Below, piece by piece: positions 19,601-27,856 of a stretch of DNA of 64,000 nucleotides. This stretch comes from an uncultured Ruegeria sp. (lineage in GTDB: Bacteria; Pseudomonadota; Alphaproteobacteria; Rhodobacterales; Rhodobacteraceae), in the NCBI RefSeq assembly GCF_947497005.1, contig NZ_CANMFF010000009.1:62001-126000 (forward strand), read 5' to 3'. The first letter of the stretch is position 1. Every line of letters starts with the position of its first letter. The notes below the pieces were generated by a model. That model searched no databases. It worked only from the letters and a program-made list of their open reading frames with translations, and was not told the DNA's origin. The translations under genes were made by a program, and so were the position numbers.

Positions 19601-22081
19601 GATCACAGGTTGCGGCGGCAGAACCGGAGCAGTCAGGCGACGTTCGACCGGACGGCCCGAGCCATCGGCCAGCCGCGTAATGATTGCGGCCTCAATCGGC
19701 TTTCCTTCTGTCTCTAACACAGGGATTTCAACGGCAACGTTGGCGCGACCCGCCGCGTCAGTTCGCGTATCGCCGAAATAGGTGCTCTTGACCGAGGTCT
19801 CTGCATCATAACGGCCAAAGCGATACCCTTCGTAGCCCGGGATGGTATCTGCTGGGCGCGCAACGACCTGACCGTCGATGCTCAAATCCGAACCCGGCGC
19901 ACCGAAGAGATAGCGCGCGTCGATAGTTAACGGTGGGCTATCGCCGGGGCGCAGCGGCGCGTCCGGCAGGGTTAGATCAAAATCGATACGCTCAGGCAGG
20001 AAATCTTCCACCAGCACGGTCTGACGCGCCAGTGCATCTCCTTTGGGGTCGGACTTGATTTCAATCTTCCATGCTCCACGCGGTACATCTGTTGCAACGG
20101 GCAGGGCAAAGACATGCCCTCCGGCAATGCCGCCATCTGAGACAGACCGGCGGTATTCCACCCCGTCCGGGCGATACAGGATCGCGGTCAGCGGCAGGCG
20201 TTCAATAGCCTGAGCCTCACCATCGCGTGTAAGGGCGGTGAGGTGGATCACCTCCCCGGCCCGATACGCGCCTCGGTCCGTGGTCAGAAAAACATCGACC
20301 GGCCCCGCTGGCGCTCGGCCTTCGACGCCGCGATCCGACAGGTCAAAGGCGGGATCGGTCAGGGACAAAAAGCTGAAATCGCTGTCACCGGCGGCGGCCA
20401 TCACCAAGGCGGGCGCACTGGCCCCTTTGCCGCGGGTCAAACCGGGATCGAATCTGGCATAGCCGGTTTCGTCGGTCCGCGCCGTTGCGATGACTGCGTT
20501 TGCGTTTGTGACCAGAGACACCTCGACGTCCCGACGCGGCGCAGCGTCGCTTAGACCGCGCACGGTCACGTGCAACCCATCGGTGCCAAATACAGTGCTT
20601 ATTCCCAGATCAGACAGCACAAACCATTGCGTTGCACCGGGATCGTCATAGGGGTCGGCCCCTGGAACACGGGCTGTCAGCGCATAAATTCCGGCGGGTT
20701 GGTCGGAAATCGCCTCAGCCATTGGCAGACGTGCCGTCATGGATTGGTTCAACTGGTTCGAAACCTCTGCAGTGCCAGTCCAGATATCCTCGGCAATCTG
20801 ATCCGAGAACTCTTCTTCTTGCCATTCGCTGAGCGGGCGACCAAAGAAGTCCTGCTGCACCGCACGCAACAGGTTGCGGTCACTGACCCTCCGCAGGATC
20901 AGATCCAGTTCGGTGACATTGACCGTTTCGATGGGCAAGGCTGCATCAGCAGATTTCGGAAGCACGTAGCTGCGCCCTGGAAACCGAACCGATGGTGTTC
21001 GGTCGCGCACGTAATGGGTCAGTTCGATGTTGCGGTTCAGCACTTCACCCGAGGCGGCAGGCAAACCTTCGCGCAGTGTCAGCCGATAGCGCTGCCCATG
21101 CGCAATTCCATCGACGCAGAGTTGTCTGTCTTCTGCCTGCACGACCAAACCGTCATCAGTGCGCTGAACAAATGGATCGTAGTCGACCCCTGCCTTGGCC
21201 AGCGGTTCCGAGAATTCGAAACAAATTCGTGGTGCAGCAGCGTCGCTCTCGACTGAGCTGTCCACAACGCGGAAGCCGTACTTTCCAATGGCATTGTCCA
21301 GTGCGGTCAGTACGTCCTCACGCGGCTGAACCTGCTCGGCCAGCCGAAGAACAGGGATCATGTCGCGCCCGCGCTCAACCTCTTCCAGAGCTTGTGCAAG
21401 TGTCATCAGGGCAACGATCTGGGTGCCGGGGGCATCGGCGCGCAGATAGCCATTGATCGCCGCACTCAGCGCGCGTTTACGTAGGTCGCGCCGCGCGTTC
21501 CAGCCCGAGGGATTCATGGCCAGCAGCAAACGTGCGTATTCCACCCACAAATCCGGTGCATCGCTGAGTGACACGGCAACACCGGTCCACTGCATCGCCT
21601 GTCGCGAATTGCCCGCGCTACGCGCCGCGCCCAGAACAGCCTGAACATCGTAACCGTCTGCCGGGTGCAGGAACCCCAAATCGCGGGCTTGTTTTGCCGC
21701 TTGATCCAGATCGGCAGCGCCAAGCATCTTCAATGCCTCAGCGCGCGTTTTGCCCAATGTTAGGGCCGGTTCTGTGCTTGATATCTTCTTCGCAGAAAAA
21801 GCCCCCTGATACGCCTCCTGCCGGGTGACGCCGGTTTTTGGAAAGCACGCGTGGGATCGGGTGTTAAAGGTGAACGCCGTACATTGCGCATTGGCAGAAC
21901 AAGCCTGAATGCAGGATTTCAGATCGGTGTCGAACAGAGCATCCAGATCCGCGCCATAATAATCCGTGTCCCGCGTGGTGATATAGCGGAATTCTGGCAC
22001 CGCATCCTGCGCCAGAACGACAGTGGGCAGGATCAGAAGTGAAAAGATGTAAGTTATTGAAATAAAAACAAAGCGGTGCAT
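16655..22081 (-). CDS. Bacterial alpha-2-macroglobulin (YfhM-like), with N-terminal PAN/Apple domain
   Basis: A 1808-residue periplasmic protein. Start ATG 22081 has GAGGAGGG 5 nt upstream and begins a signal peptide ending VVLAQ. An Apple/PAN-like segment follows (about residues 38-75: DLKSCIQACSANAQCTAF). Macroglobulin repeats, including YRAGEVIHLTALTRDG, lead to the thioester CTEQ at residues 1368-1371 (nt 17969-17980) in PYGCTEQMTSKALPLLYLSS. The thioester traps attacking proteases covalently, and PBP1C (next gene) is thought to repair wall damage. E. coli YfhM is a lipoprotein, but this signal peptide lacks a lipobox Cys, so the protein is probably soluble in the periplasm. Confidence 0.94.
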   Translation of the reverse strand: MHRFVFISITYIFSLLILPTVVLAQDAVPEFRYITTRDTDYYGADLDALFDTDLKSCIQACSANAQCTAFTFNTRSHACFPKTGVTRQEAYQGAFSAKKISSTEPALTLGKTRAEALKMLGAADLDQAAKQARDLGFLHPADGYDVQAVLGAARSAGNSRQAMQWTGVAVSLSDAPDLWVEYARLLLAMNPSGWNARRDLRKRALSAAINGYLRADAPGTQIVALMTLAQALEEVERGRDMIPVLRLAEQVQPREDVLTALDNAIGKYGFRVVDSSVESDAAAPRICFEFSEPLAKAGVDYDPFVQRTDDGLVVQAEDRQLCVDGIAHGQRYRLTLREGLPAASGEVLNRNIELTHYVRDRTPSVRFPGRSYVLPKSADAALPIETVNVTELDLILRRVSDRNLLRAVQQDFFGRPLSEWQEEEFSDQIAEDIWTGTAEVSNQLNQSMTARLPMAEAISDQPAGIYALTARVPGADPYDDPGATQWFVLSDLGISTVFGTDGLHVTVRGLSDAAPRRDVEVSLVTNANAVIATARTDETGYARFDPGLTRGKGASAPALVMAAAGDSDFSFLSLTDPAFDLSDRGVEGRAPAGPVDVFLTTDRGAYRAGEVIHLTALTRDGEAQAIERLPLTAILYRPDGVEYRRSVSDGGIAGGHVFALPVATDVPRGAWKIEIKSDPKGDALARQTVLVEDFLPERIDFDLTLPDAPLRPGDSPPLTIDARYLFGAPGSDLSIDGQVVARPADTIPGYEGYRFGRYDAETSVKSTYFGDTRTDAAGRANVAVEIPVLETEGKPIEAAIITRLADGSGRPVERRLTAPVLPPQPVIGVKPMFNEVIPEGAEAAFQIVGLASDLTPSPMRLRWTLNKVETRYQWYQLYGNWNWEPTTHRTRIATGEVDVATDPLILTQPVDWGRYELVVQRVDGTFTETAVDFNAGWYQAADASTTPDRLELSLDRDSYRAGDTAQLRIVPRMAGVAQIEVLSNRVIHRHMVKVPEGETLIPIEVTQDWGAGAYVTATVIRPMDVAAGQNPARAMGVAHATIDPADRKLSVAIDVPEVTSPRQTQKARVRVENASDGDPVWLTLAAVDVGILNLTGFESPDPQGYYFGQRRLGVDLRDVYGRLIDSMNGAMGTVRSGGDNDNGMRRQSPPPTQDLMAVFSGPVEVGADGEVEIDIPLPAFNGTVRLMAIAWSPNAVGQAVAEMIVRDPVVVTASLPRFLAPGDQSRMLLEIVHSDGSPGEMALGLTASGGLRLGTAPTSFVLDDGGKAVFEIPITASVIGDPEISVSITTPDGRDLSQTLRMPVRANDPVIAQTRRFALGAGDSFLFSQDVFDGFQPGSAKAILSAGALAKFDAPGLLDQLNRYPYGCTEQMTSKALPLLYLSSIAQASGLGDGLMVDQRITDSIRSILTRQAANGAFGLWRAGSGDFWLDAYVTDFLSRARAQGHPVPDRAFAQAMDNLRNRVNYAPDFDEGGQDIAYALMVLAREGAASMGDLRYYADVKGDAFDTPMAAAQLGAALASYGDQTRADAMFSRAARMLDQQQDEQQTYWRADYGTYLRDAAGLLTLAVDAGSAAIDRNALIQRVSAGHTPLSTQEATWSLLAAHALVSDPTGSGLTVNGAPVAGPFVQVLQSGQTDEVNITAAVGQATDVTLTVTGIPDIPPEAGGTGYAIERLYYAMDGNPIDSRSFAVGERFVTVLKVTPFESGGARLMVDDPLAAGIEIDNPSLLRSGDVRALDWLDLSDATHTEFRADRFLAAVDLSGREIVTLAYVARAVTPGVFHHPAASVEDMYRPQNRARTAIGRVEVQ

Positions 22082-22197
22082 GGTGCCCTCCTCTTTGAGC
22101 TCAGCCTTGCATGGCGCGTGCCTGTTGCGCAACGGCTTAAACAGATTTTCATTCTCTGCCGCGATCCTGAGGTTTGAACGTCCTGGAATCGATTACC

Positions 22198-24426
22198 ATG
22201 AGTCTTGCAAACAAACTGGCACAGGAACGGCGCGCGCGTTTGGCGGCCGAACGTATGCTTGCCCTGAAACAGGCCGAGCTTTCGGCGGCAAATCGAAAAC
22301 TCGGCCAACATGCCATGGCGCTGACCAGACGTATTGGCGAAACGCAGGCCGAGGTTGAAACTGTTCGGGGCGAGAACGAAAAAGTCAAATCCGATCTCTC
22401 CGTCGCGCATGCCAAGATCGAGGTGGCCGAACGCCGTCTTTGGCATTCGATCCAGACCATTCAGGATGGATTTGCCTTCTTCGACGGCGGCGGTCGGCTG
22501 ATCAGTGCAAACGCTGCGTATCTGAGCGTTTTTGAAGGCCTGGATGAGGTCGCGCCCGGGATATCGTATTTTCGTATTCTACAGTTGCTGACCTCGGAAG
22601 GTCTTGTGGATACAGGCGGCGAAACTGCTGGGCAATGGCAAACCAGAATGAAAGCGCGTTGGGGGCGCGCCAACCCACCTCCAATCGTCATGCAGCTTTG
22701 GAACGGTCATTACATCCGACTGATCGACCAGCGAGGCAGTGGCGGCGATGTCGTCAGTCTGGCGCTTAACATCACCGCGTCGGTTCGACACGAAGCTGAA
22801 CTGAAGGCGGCGCGCGAACGGGCTGAAGCAGCCAACCGGGCCAAGTCCGCCTTCTTGGCCAATATGAGCCACGAAATCCGTACGCCAATGAATGGTATCG
22901 TCGGCATGACCGAATTGCTGGACGAATCCGCTCTGGACGAAGAACAGCGGTTATATGTGAACACAATCCGTAATTCGGGCGAGGCGTTACTGGTTATCAT
23001 CAACGACGTGCTTGATTATTCCAAGATCGAGGCGGACAAACTGGTTCTGCATCCCGAACCGTTCGATCTGGAGCGGTGCATCCTTGAGGTCGCGATGCTG
23101 CTGCAACCCAGCGTTCGCGACAAGGGGCTCAGCTTGCTGGTGGATTACGACCTGTTCCTGCCTACTCTTTTCGTTGGCGATCCAGGCCGAATACGGCAGG
23201 TTCTGACCAATCTGGTTGGCAACGCGGTCAAGTTCACAGCGGACGGGCACGTGCTGGTCCGTGTTACCGGCGTCCCGCATTCACACACGCAAACCTGCGA
23301 CGTTCATATTGCCATAGAGGACACTGGCATCGGCATCGATGCTGGGAAAGTCAGCCACATTTTCGGCGAATTCAATCAGGTCGAAGACGAGCAAAATCGC
23401 CAGTTTGAGGGTACAGGTCTGGGTCTTGCCATTACCAGACGCCTGATTACCATGATGGGTGGCTCGGTCTGGGTGGAAAGTGAATTGGGGGAAGGGTCCT
23501 GTTTCGGCTTTCGAGTATCGCTGCCCACGGCTGAAGGTCCTCAGCCCGAGCCTCCGAAACTGGCAGAATGTGTGAAGCATGTCATGGTGGTCGAGGATCT
23601 GGCTGTAAACCGGGCAATTCTTGCAAAACAACTTGGCCGTCTTGGCGCTGAAGTAACAGTTTGCACCTCCGGAACTGAAGCGCTGACAGAAATGAATGAA
23701 TCGATCGAGCTGGTGCTCTGCGATCATGACTTGCCGGATATGGACGGGCTGGACCTTGCAGTCTCATTCAAAGACCGGGGCTGGAAAGATTTACCGATCG
23801 TCGTGATGTCCGCGAACCCCGCTTTGATTCACACTCACCCTGCGCGCGACCTGATCGACGGCGTTCTGCAGAAACCAATCCCCAGGGCCGAGTTGTATTG
23901 CAGGCTGATGGACCTCAAAGACCCTTCACTATCTGAGTGCCGTTCAACTCAACCTGAAACAGTCTCTAATAATGCTGAATCCGTGACCTTGGAAACAAAA
24001 CGTATGAGGGTCCTTGCGGCAGAGGACAACCGCACCAATCAGTTGATCTTGAAAAAGATGGTTAAGGGCCTGCATCTCGACCTGAGATTTGCATCCAATG
24101 GGATGGAGGCCGTTGAAATATTTCAGGAGTTCAATCCGGATCTGATCTTTATGGATATATCCATGCCGAAGATGGACGGCAAACAGGCCACTTCAGAAAT
24201 CCGCAGGCTCGAAATCGAGACAGGCCGTCATGTACCGATTGTTGCCCTGACAGCTCATGCCATGGCCGGAGACGATCAGGGTATTCTTTCGGCAGGGTTG
24301 GATCACTACATGACGAAACCTCTGCACAAAAACCTCATTCATCAGATGATTTTGCAACATCAACCCGATGGGGTATGCAATGTTGTGGACGATCATCTCG
24401 TCCAGGATCCTTCTTCATCTGGCTAA
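22198..24426 (+). CDS. Hybrid sensor histidine kinase with PAS and two receiver domains
   Basis: A 742-residue cytoplasmic kinase with no TM segment. Coiled coil about residues 1-85, PAS-like domain about 85-195 (IQDGFAFFDGGGRLISANAAY), HisKA with SHEIRTPMNG (phospho-His 225), HATPase (GNAVKFT, DTGIGI, FEGTGLGLAI), then two receivers. Receiver 1 has Asp 509 (VLCDHDLPDMDG); receiver 2 has Asp 653 (FMDISMPKMDG). Receiver 1 has CDHD before LP, where the usual form is MDxxMP, so its regulation may differ. No Hpt domain is present, so phosphorelay must continue to another protein. Start ATG 22198 follows GGAAT; TTG 22174 is an alternative. Divergent from the macroglobulin gene. Signal unknown. Confidence 0.92.
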   Translation: MSLANKLAQERRARLAAERMLALKQAELSAANRKLGQHAMALTRRIGETQAEVETVRGENEKVKSDLSVAHAKIEVAERRLWHSIQTIQDGFAFFDGGGRLISANAAYLSVFEGLDEVAPGISYFRILQLLTSEGLVDTGGETAGQWQTRMKARWGRANPPPIVMQLWNGHYIRLIDQRGSGGDVVSLALNITASVRHEAELKAARERAEAANRAKSAFLANMSHEIRTPMNGIVGMTELLDESALDEEQRLYVNTIRNSGEALLVIINDVLDYSKIEADKLVLHPEPFDLERCILEVAMLLQPSVRDKGLSLLVDYDLFLPTLFVGDPGRIRQVLTNLVGNAVKFTADGHVLVRVTGVPHSHTQTCDVHIAIEDTGIGIDAGKVSHIFGEFNQVEDEQNRQFEGTGLGLAITRRLITMMGGSVWVESELGEGSCFGFRVSLPTAEGPQPEPPKLAECVKHVMVVEDLAVNRAILAKQLGRLGAEVTVCTSGTEALTEMNESIELVLCDHDLPDMDGLDLAVSFKDRGWKDLPIVVMSANPALIHTHPARDLIDGVLQKPIPRAELYCRLMDLKDPSLSECRSTQPETVSNNAESVTLETKRMRVLAAEDNRTNQLILKKMVKGLHLDLRFASNGMEAVEIFQEFNPDLIFMDISMPKMDGKQATSEIRRLEIETGRHVPIVALTAHAMAGDDQGILSAGLDHYMTKPLHKNLIHQMILQHQPDGVCNVVDDHLVQDPSSSG

Positions 24427-24431
24427 AAATA
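24414..24431 (+). repeat. Short dispersed 3'-end motif, copy 1
   Basis: TTCATCTGGCTAAAAATA overlaps the kinase stop codon (TAA at 24424) and precedes a GC-rich hairpin. It matches the copy at 33173 in 17 of 18 bases. Confidence 0.5.
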
Positions 24432-24442
24432 CCTCGGGGAGC

Positions 24443-24462
24443 GCGAGGGGCTGGCCCCTCGC
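24443..24462. terminator. 8-bp hairpin between convergent kinase and yaaA genes
   Basis: GCGAGGGG-CTGG-CCCCTCGC is a perfect 8-bp stem with a 4-nt loop, 17 nt after the kinase stop codon. No T-run follows on the plus strand. It follows a short dispersed motif that recurs at 33173 (see findings). Position between converging genes supports a bidirectional terminator. Confidence 0.5.
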
Positions 24463-24518
24463 TCAGAGTCGCAAGCTACTGTTGTAGCTGTAAATACGTC
24501 GCTCAAAATGCCAAGATA

Positions 24519-25289
24519 TCAGGCCGCATACGGCCGAACAAAGGCTGGTTTATCCTCTTCTGACAGATCAGGACGATATTCATAACCACCTGTGTCGAAA
24601 TCCAGCAGAGCTTTGGGGTCGGTTAGTTGGTGCTGAATGATATAGCGGGCCATGGCACCGCGCGCCTTTTTGGCAAAAAAGCTTACGATCTTCGGGGTGC
24701 CATTCTTGTCTTCCATGAAGACCGGCGTGATGACGCGCAGTTTCAAGGCTTTCGGATCCACGGCACCGAAATACTCCTGACTGGCGCAGTTCACCAGAAC
24801 GTCGCTATCGATCACGGTGCCTTGTGCGTTCAATGTTTTGCTCAACTGGTCGCGCCAGTATTCATAGAGGTTCTTCCCTCGTCGGGTTTTCAGCCTGCTG
24901 CCCATTTCCAATCTGTAGGGCTGTATCGCATCAAGTGGCCGCAAAACTCCATACAGGCCCGAGAGGATGCGCAGATGATCCTGCGCCCACGCCAATTCAT
25001 CGTCATCCAACGATGCAGCTTCCAGCCCCTGATAGGTGTCACCCGCAAATGCAAGCGCAGCTGGTCGCGTTGCATCGAGCTCGGGCGTGTCTGAAAAAGC
25101 GCGATAGCGGTCGCGATTTAAGCGGGCCAGATCATCACTCAGATCCATCAGCTTCTTCAGATCGCCAAGGGTCAGATTGCGGGCTGTTTTAGACAGTCGG
25201 ATCGCATCGTCCTGAAAATCGGGTTGCGTGACTTTTACATCCCGCTCTGCCCAGTCCAGCCGCTTGGCCGGGGAAATCACTACCAGCAT
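24519..25289 (-). CDS. yaaA: Peroxide stress protein YaaA (DUF328/UPF0246)
   Basis: A 256-residue protein, family-typical length. It starts MLVVISPAKRLDW and contains FAGDTYQGLEA, LSGLYGVLRPLDAIQPYRLEM, LVNCASQEYF and FFAKKARGAMARYI, all hallmark blocks of YaaA. YaaA lowers free iron and oxidative DNA damage during peroxide stress in E. coli and has a DNA-binding fold. It lies 33 nt downstream of recQ on the same strand, so co-transcription with this DNA-repair helicase is likely. Confidence 0.95.
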   Translation of the reverse strand: MLVVISPAKRLDWAERDVKVTQPDFQDDAIRLSKTARNLTLGDLKKLMDLSDDLARLNRDRYRAFSDTPELDATRPAALAFAGDTYQGLEAASLDDDELAWAQDHLRILSGLYGVLRPLDAIQPYRLEMGSRLKTRRGKNLYEYWRDQLSKTLNAQGTVIDSDVLVNCASQEYFGAVDPKALKLRVITPVFMEDKNGTPKIVSFFAKKARGAMARYIIQHQLTDPKALLDFDTGGYEYRPDLSEEDKPAFVRPYAA

Positions 25290-25322
25290 ACCTGCCCTCT
25301 TTTCTTACTTGCTCTGGCGTAT

Positions 25323-27362
25323 CTAGCCCGCCTCACGCAGCACGTCCAGAAAGGCAGCGCCAAACCTTTCGTGACGACGGTCGCCCAGCACCTTCTCGAC
25401 CCCGCGCGGGTCATCGGGGCGCATCTGCGCCACCTTTGCCAGTTGCGATGCTGAACAGGTCAGCGGTTTGTCGATTCCTTCAGATCCGCGGGACAATTGA
25501 GACTGAACTTCCAGCAACCGGTCATAAATTTCGCCCTGATCACGTCCGGCCAGTTTGCGACGTGCGGGATGTATGGCCTCAACGGCGCCCGCGACCACTT
25601 CAAGGAACGTATCGCCATAGCGCTCCAGCTTCTTGGCGCCGATACCACCAATGCGCGCCATGTCGTCCAACGTCATAGGGCGTTTTTCGGCCATTTCGAT
25701 CAGGGTGCGATCGGGGAAAATGACATAGGCCGGGACCCGCGCGGATTCCGCCAAAGCGCGTCGCTTGGCCTTAAGTGCCGACAGCAGCGGAGCGTCCTCT
25801 TCGGATACCATGGCTTTCACCGCCGGGCGCCGGGTCGCCTTGCGCAACGAGTCCTTGCGCAGATTGATCTGTGCGTCCCCTTTCAGGATCGGTTTCGCTG
25901 CTTCGGTCATACGCAATGCGCCGTGGCGGTCGGAGTCGGGGCGCACCAGATCGTGCCCCATCATCTGGCGGAAGATGGCTTGCCACTGTGCACGCGACCA
26001 CTCTTTGCCGATACCCCAGGTAGACAGGTTATCGTGACGGCGCGCGTGGGTTTTGTCGGTTTCAGTTGCCAGGAGAATGTCGATCAAATGACCCGACCCG
26101 AACCACTCCTCGGTGCGCAGAATTGCCGAAAGCGCCATGCGAACGGGCGTAGTGCCATCGAACACCTCGGGCGGTGTGTCGCACAGGTCGCACTTCCCGC
26201 AAGGCGCAGCCTTTTCTCCGAAATACCCCAACAGAGTCTGGCGGCGGCATTTCAGCGCCTCGGCCAAACCCAACAATGCGTTAAGCCGGGCGTGATCGGC
26301 CATACGGCGCTCGGGCGGTGCCAGCCCCTCATCGATCTGTGACCGTCGCAGGCGGATGTCATCGGGGCCGAACAGGGTCAAAGTTTCGGCGGGCCCGCCG
26401 TCACGCCCGGCGCGGCCGATCTCTTGATAATAGGCCTCGATCGATTTCGGCAGGTCCGCATGGGCGACCCAGCGGATATCCGGCTTGTCGATGCCCATGC
26501 CGAAAGCCACAGTCGCTACCACGATCAGCCCGTCCTCGCGCGCGAAACGAGATTCGACAATGCGGCGATCCTCGGCCTCCATCCCGCCGTGATAATGGCA
26601 GGCCTCGTGCTCATCGGCCCGCAGGGCTTGCGCCAGCACCTCGGTTTTGTTGCGGGTGCCGCAATAGACGATGCCGGATTGACCTTTGCGAGCGGCGGCG
26701 AAATCAAGGATTTGTTTGCGCGGCCCGTCCTTGGCGGTAAAGGCCAGATGAATGTTGGGCCGATCAAATCCCCGCAGGAACTTGCGGGGTTCGGTGCCAT
26801 CGAACAGTTTCTCGACGATCTCTTCCCGTGTCTCGGCATCTGCCGTCGCCGTGAAAGCAGCCAGCGGAACGTCCAATGCACGCCGCAATTCTCCGATCCG
26901 CAGGTAATCCGGGCGGAAATCGTGACCCCATTGGCTTACGCAATGCGCCTCATCCACGGCAATCAGGCTGACATTGATCCGGCGCAGCATCCCCATCGCC
27001 GACCCGGCGGCCAGACGTTCAGGCGCCATGTAAAGCAATTTGAGCCGCCCGGCCTCCAGCGCCTCCCAAACGGCATCGGTTTCTTCGGGCGTATTGCCCG
27101 AGGTCAGCGCCCCGGCCTCAACTCCGGCCTCCTGCAGGCCGCGCACCTGATCGCGCATCAGGGCGATCAGCGGAGAGATCACCACCGTCACTCCGTCGCG
27201 CAAAAGTGCGGGCAATTGAAAACAAAGGGATTTACCGCCCCCGGTGGGCATGATGGCCAGCACGTTTTCGCCTGCGGTCACGGCGTCAACGATTTCTTCC
27301 TGACCAGGTCGGAAGTCGTCGAATCCAAAGACATCTCGCAGCAAGGGTGCGGCGTCGAACAT
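25323..27362 (-). CDS. recQ: ATP-dependent DNA helicase RecQ
   Basis: A 679-residue RecQ. Helicase core: FGFDDFRPGQEEIVDAV, Walker A MPTGGGKS, DEAH box VDEAHCVSQWGHDFRP, motif VI QEIGRAGRDG. The RQC zinc site appears as CRRQTLLGYFG...CGKCDLC, followed by a winged helix and an HRDC domain (about residues 520-600, IFPDRTLIEMAEKRP). It continues about 80 residues after the HRDC with a second short helical repeat (YDRLLEVQSQLSRG). It unwinds 3'-5' at stalled forks and in recombination. Probably co-transcribed with yaaA. Confidence 0.97.
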   Translation of the reverse strand: MFDAAPLLRDVFGFDDFRPGQEEIVDAVTAGENVLAIMPTGGGKSLCFQLPALLRDGVTVVISPLIALMRDQVRGLQEAGVEAGALTSGNTPEETDAVWEALEAGRLKLLYMAPERLAAGSAMGMLRRINVSLIAVDEAHCVSQWGHDFRPDYLRIGELRRALDVPLAAFTATADAETREEIVEKLFDGTEPRKFLRGFDRPNIHLAFTAKDGPRKQILDFAAARKGQSGIVYCGTRNKTEVLAQALRADEHEACHYHGGMEAEDRRIVESRFAREDGLIVVATVAFGMGIDKPDIRWVAHADLPKSIEAYYQEIGRAGRDGGPAETLTLFGPDDIRLRRSQIDEGLAPPERRMADHARLNALLGLAEALKCRRQTLLGYFGEKAAPCGKCDLCDTPPEVFDGTTPVRMALSAILRTEEWFGSGHLIDILLATETDKTHARRHDNLSTWGIGKEWSRAQWQAIFRQMMGHDLVRPDSDRHGALRMTEAAKPILKGDAQINLRKDSLRKATRRPAVKAMVSEEDAPLLSALKAKRRALAESARVPAYVIFPDRTLIEMAEKRPMTLDDMARIGGIGAKKLERYGDTFLEVVAGAVEAIHPARRKLAGRDQGEIYDRLLEVQSQLSRGSEGIDKPLTCSASQLAKVAQMRPDDPRGVEKVLGDRRHERFGAAFLDVLREAG

Positions 27363-27440
27363 ATGCGGGGGCGCCCTGTTTTAAGGTTTAACTGCTCTTG
27401 AGACAGGACAATCACATACTAAGATTCGGTGAACAAGGGG

Positions 27441-27728
27441 TCAGTAGAAATAGGGCATGTTGTTTATCAGGACGATCCGCAACGCATAGACGCCGATCAG
27501 CACGACCAGAGGAGTCAGGTCCAGACCACCCATATTTGGCAAAACGCGCCGGATCGGGCCGTATAGAGGCTCCAGAATGCGGTTCAGGCCGTACCAGATT
27601 TGCGCGACCAGCTGTTGATGCAGGTTGAGCACCTGAAAGTTGATCAGCCAGCTCATGATCACATGGGCCAGAATGACGAACCAGACAATGTCCAGGATCA
27701 GCAGCAGGATTTGGATCAGTGACAGCAT
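27441..27728 (-). CDS. YggT family membrane protein
   Basis: A 95-residue protein with two TM helices (about residues 5-30 and 65-90) around the YggT signature ILEPLYGPIRRVLPNMGGLDLTPLVVLI. The family is linked to osmotic-stress tolerance and to membrane/division protein assembly in different bacteria. It is one of the smallest single-domain forms. The ATG at 27728 follows GGAGAACC. Divergent from the MFS gene with 128 nt between starts. Confidence 0.9.
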   Translation of the reverse strand: MLSLIQILLLILDIVWFVILAHVIMSWLINFQVLNLHQQLVAQIWYGLNRILEPLYGPIRRVLPNMGGLDLTPLVVLIGVYALRIVLINNMPYFY

Positions 27729-27856
27729 GGGTTCTCCGTATTCTTGTTGGCCGAGACCTAAGCACCAAAGCGATAAAGAGCAAGTGCCCGGAACTCAACG
27801 CTTGCGAATTGAATTAAAGCCTCGTCTTATAAACGCAACGATAAACAGAGGCAGAG

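Noticed and set aside
26424..27401. 325-residue plus-strand frame
   Set aside because: Antisense shadow of recQ; no family resemblance and no ribosome-binding site.
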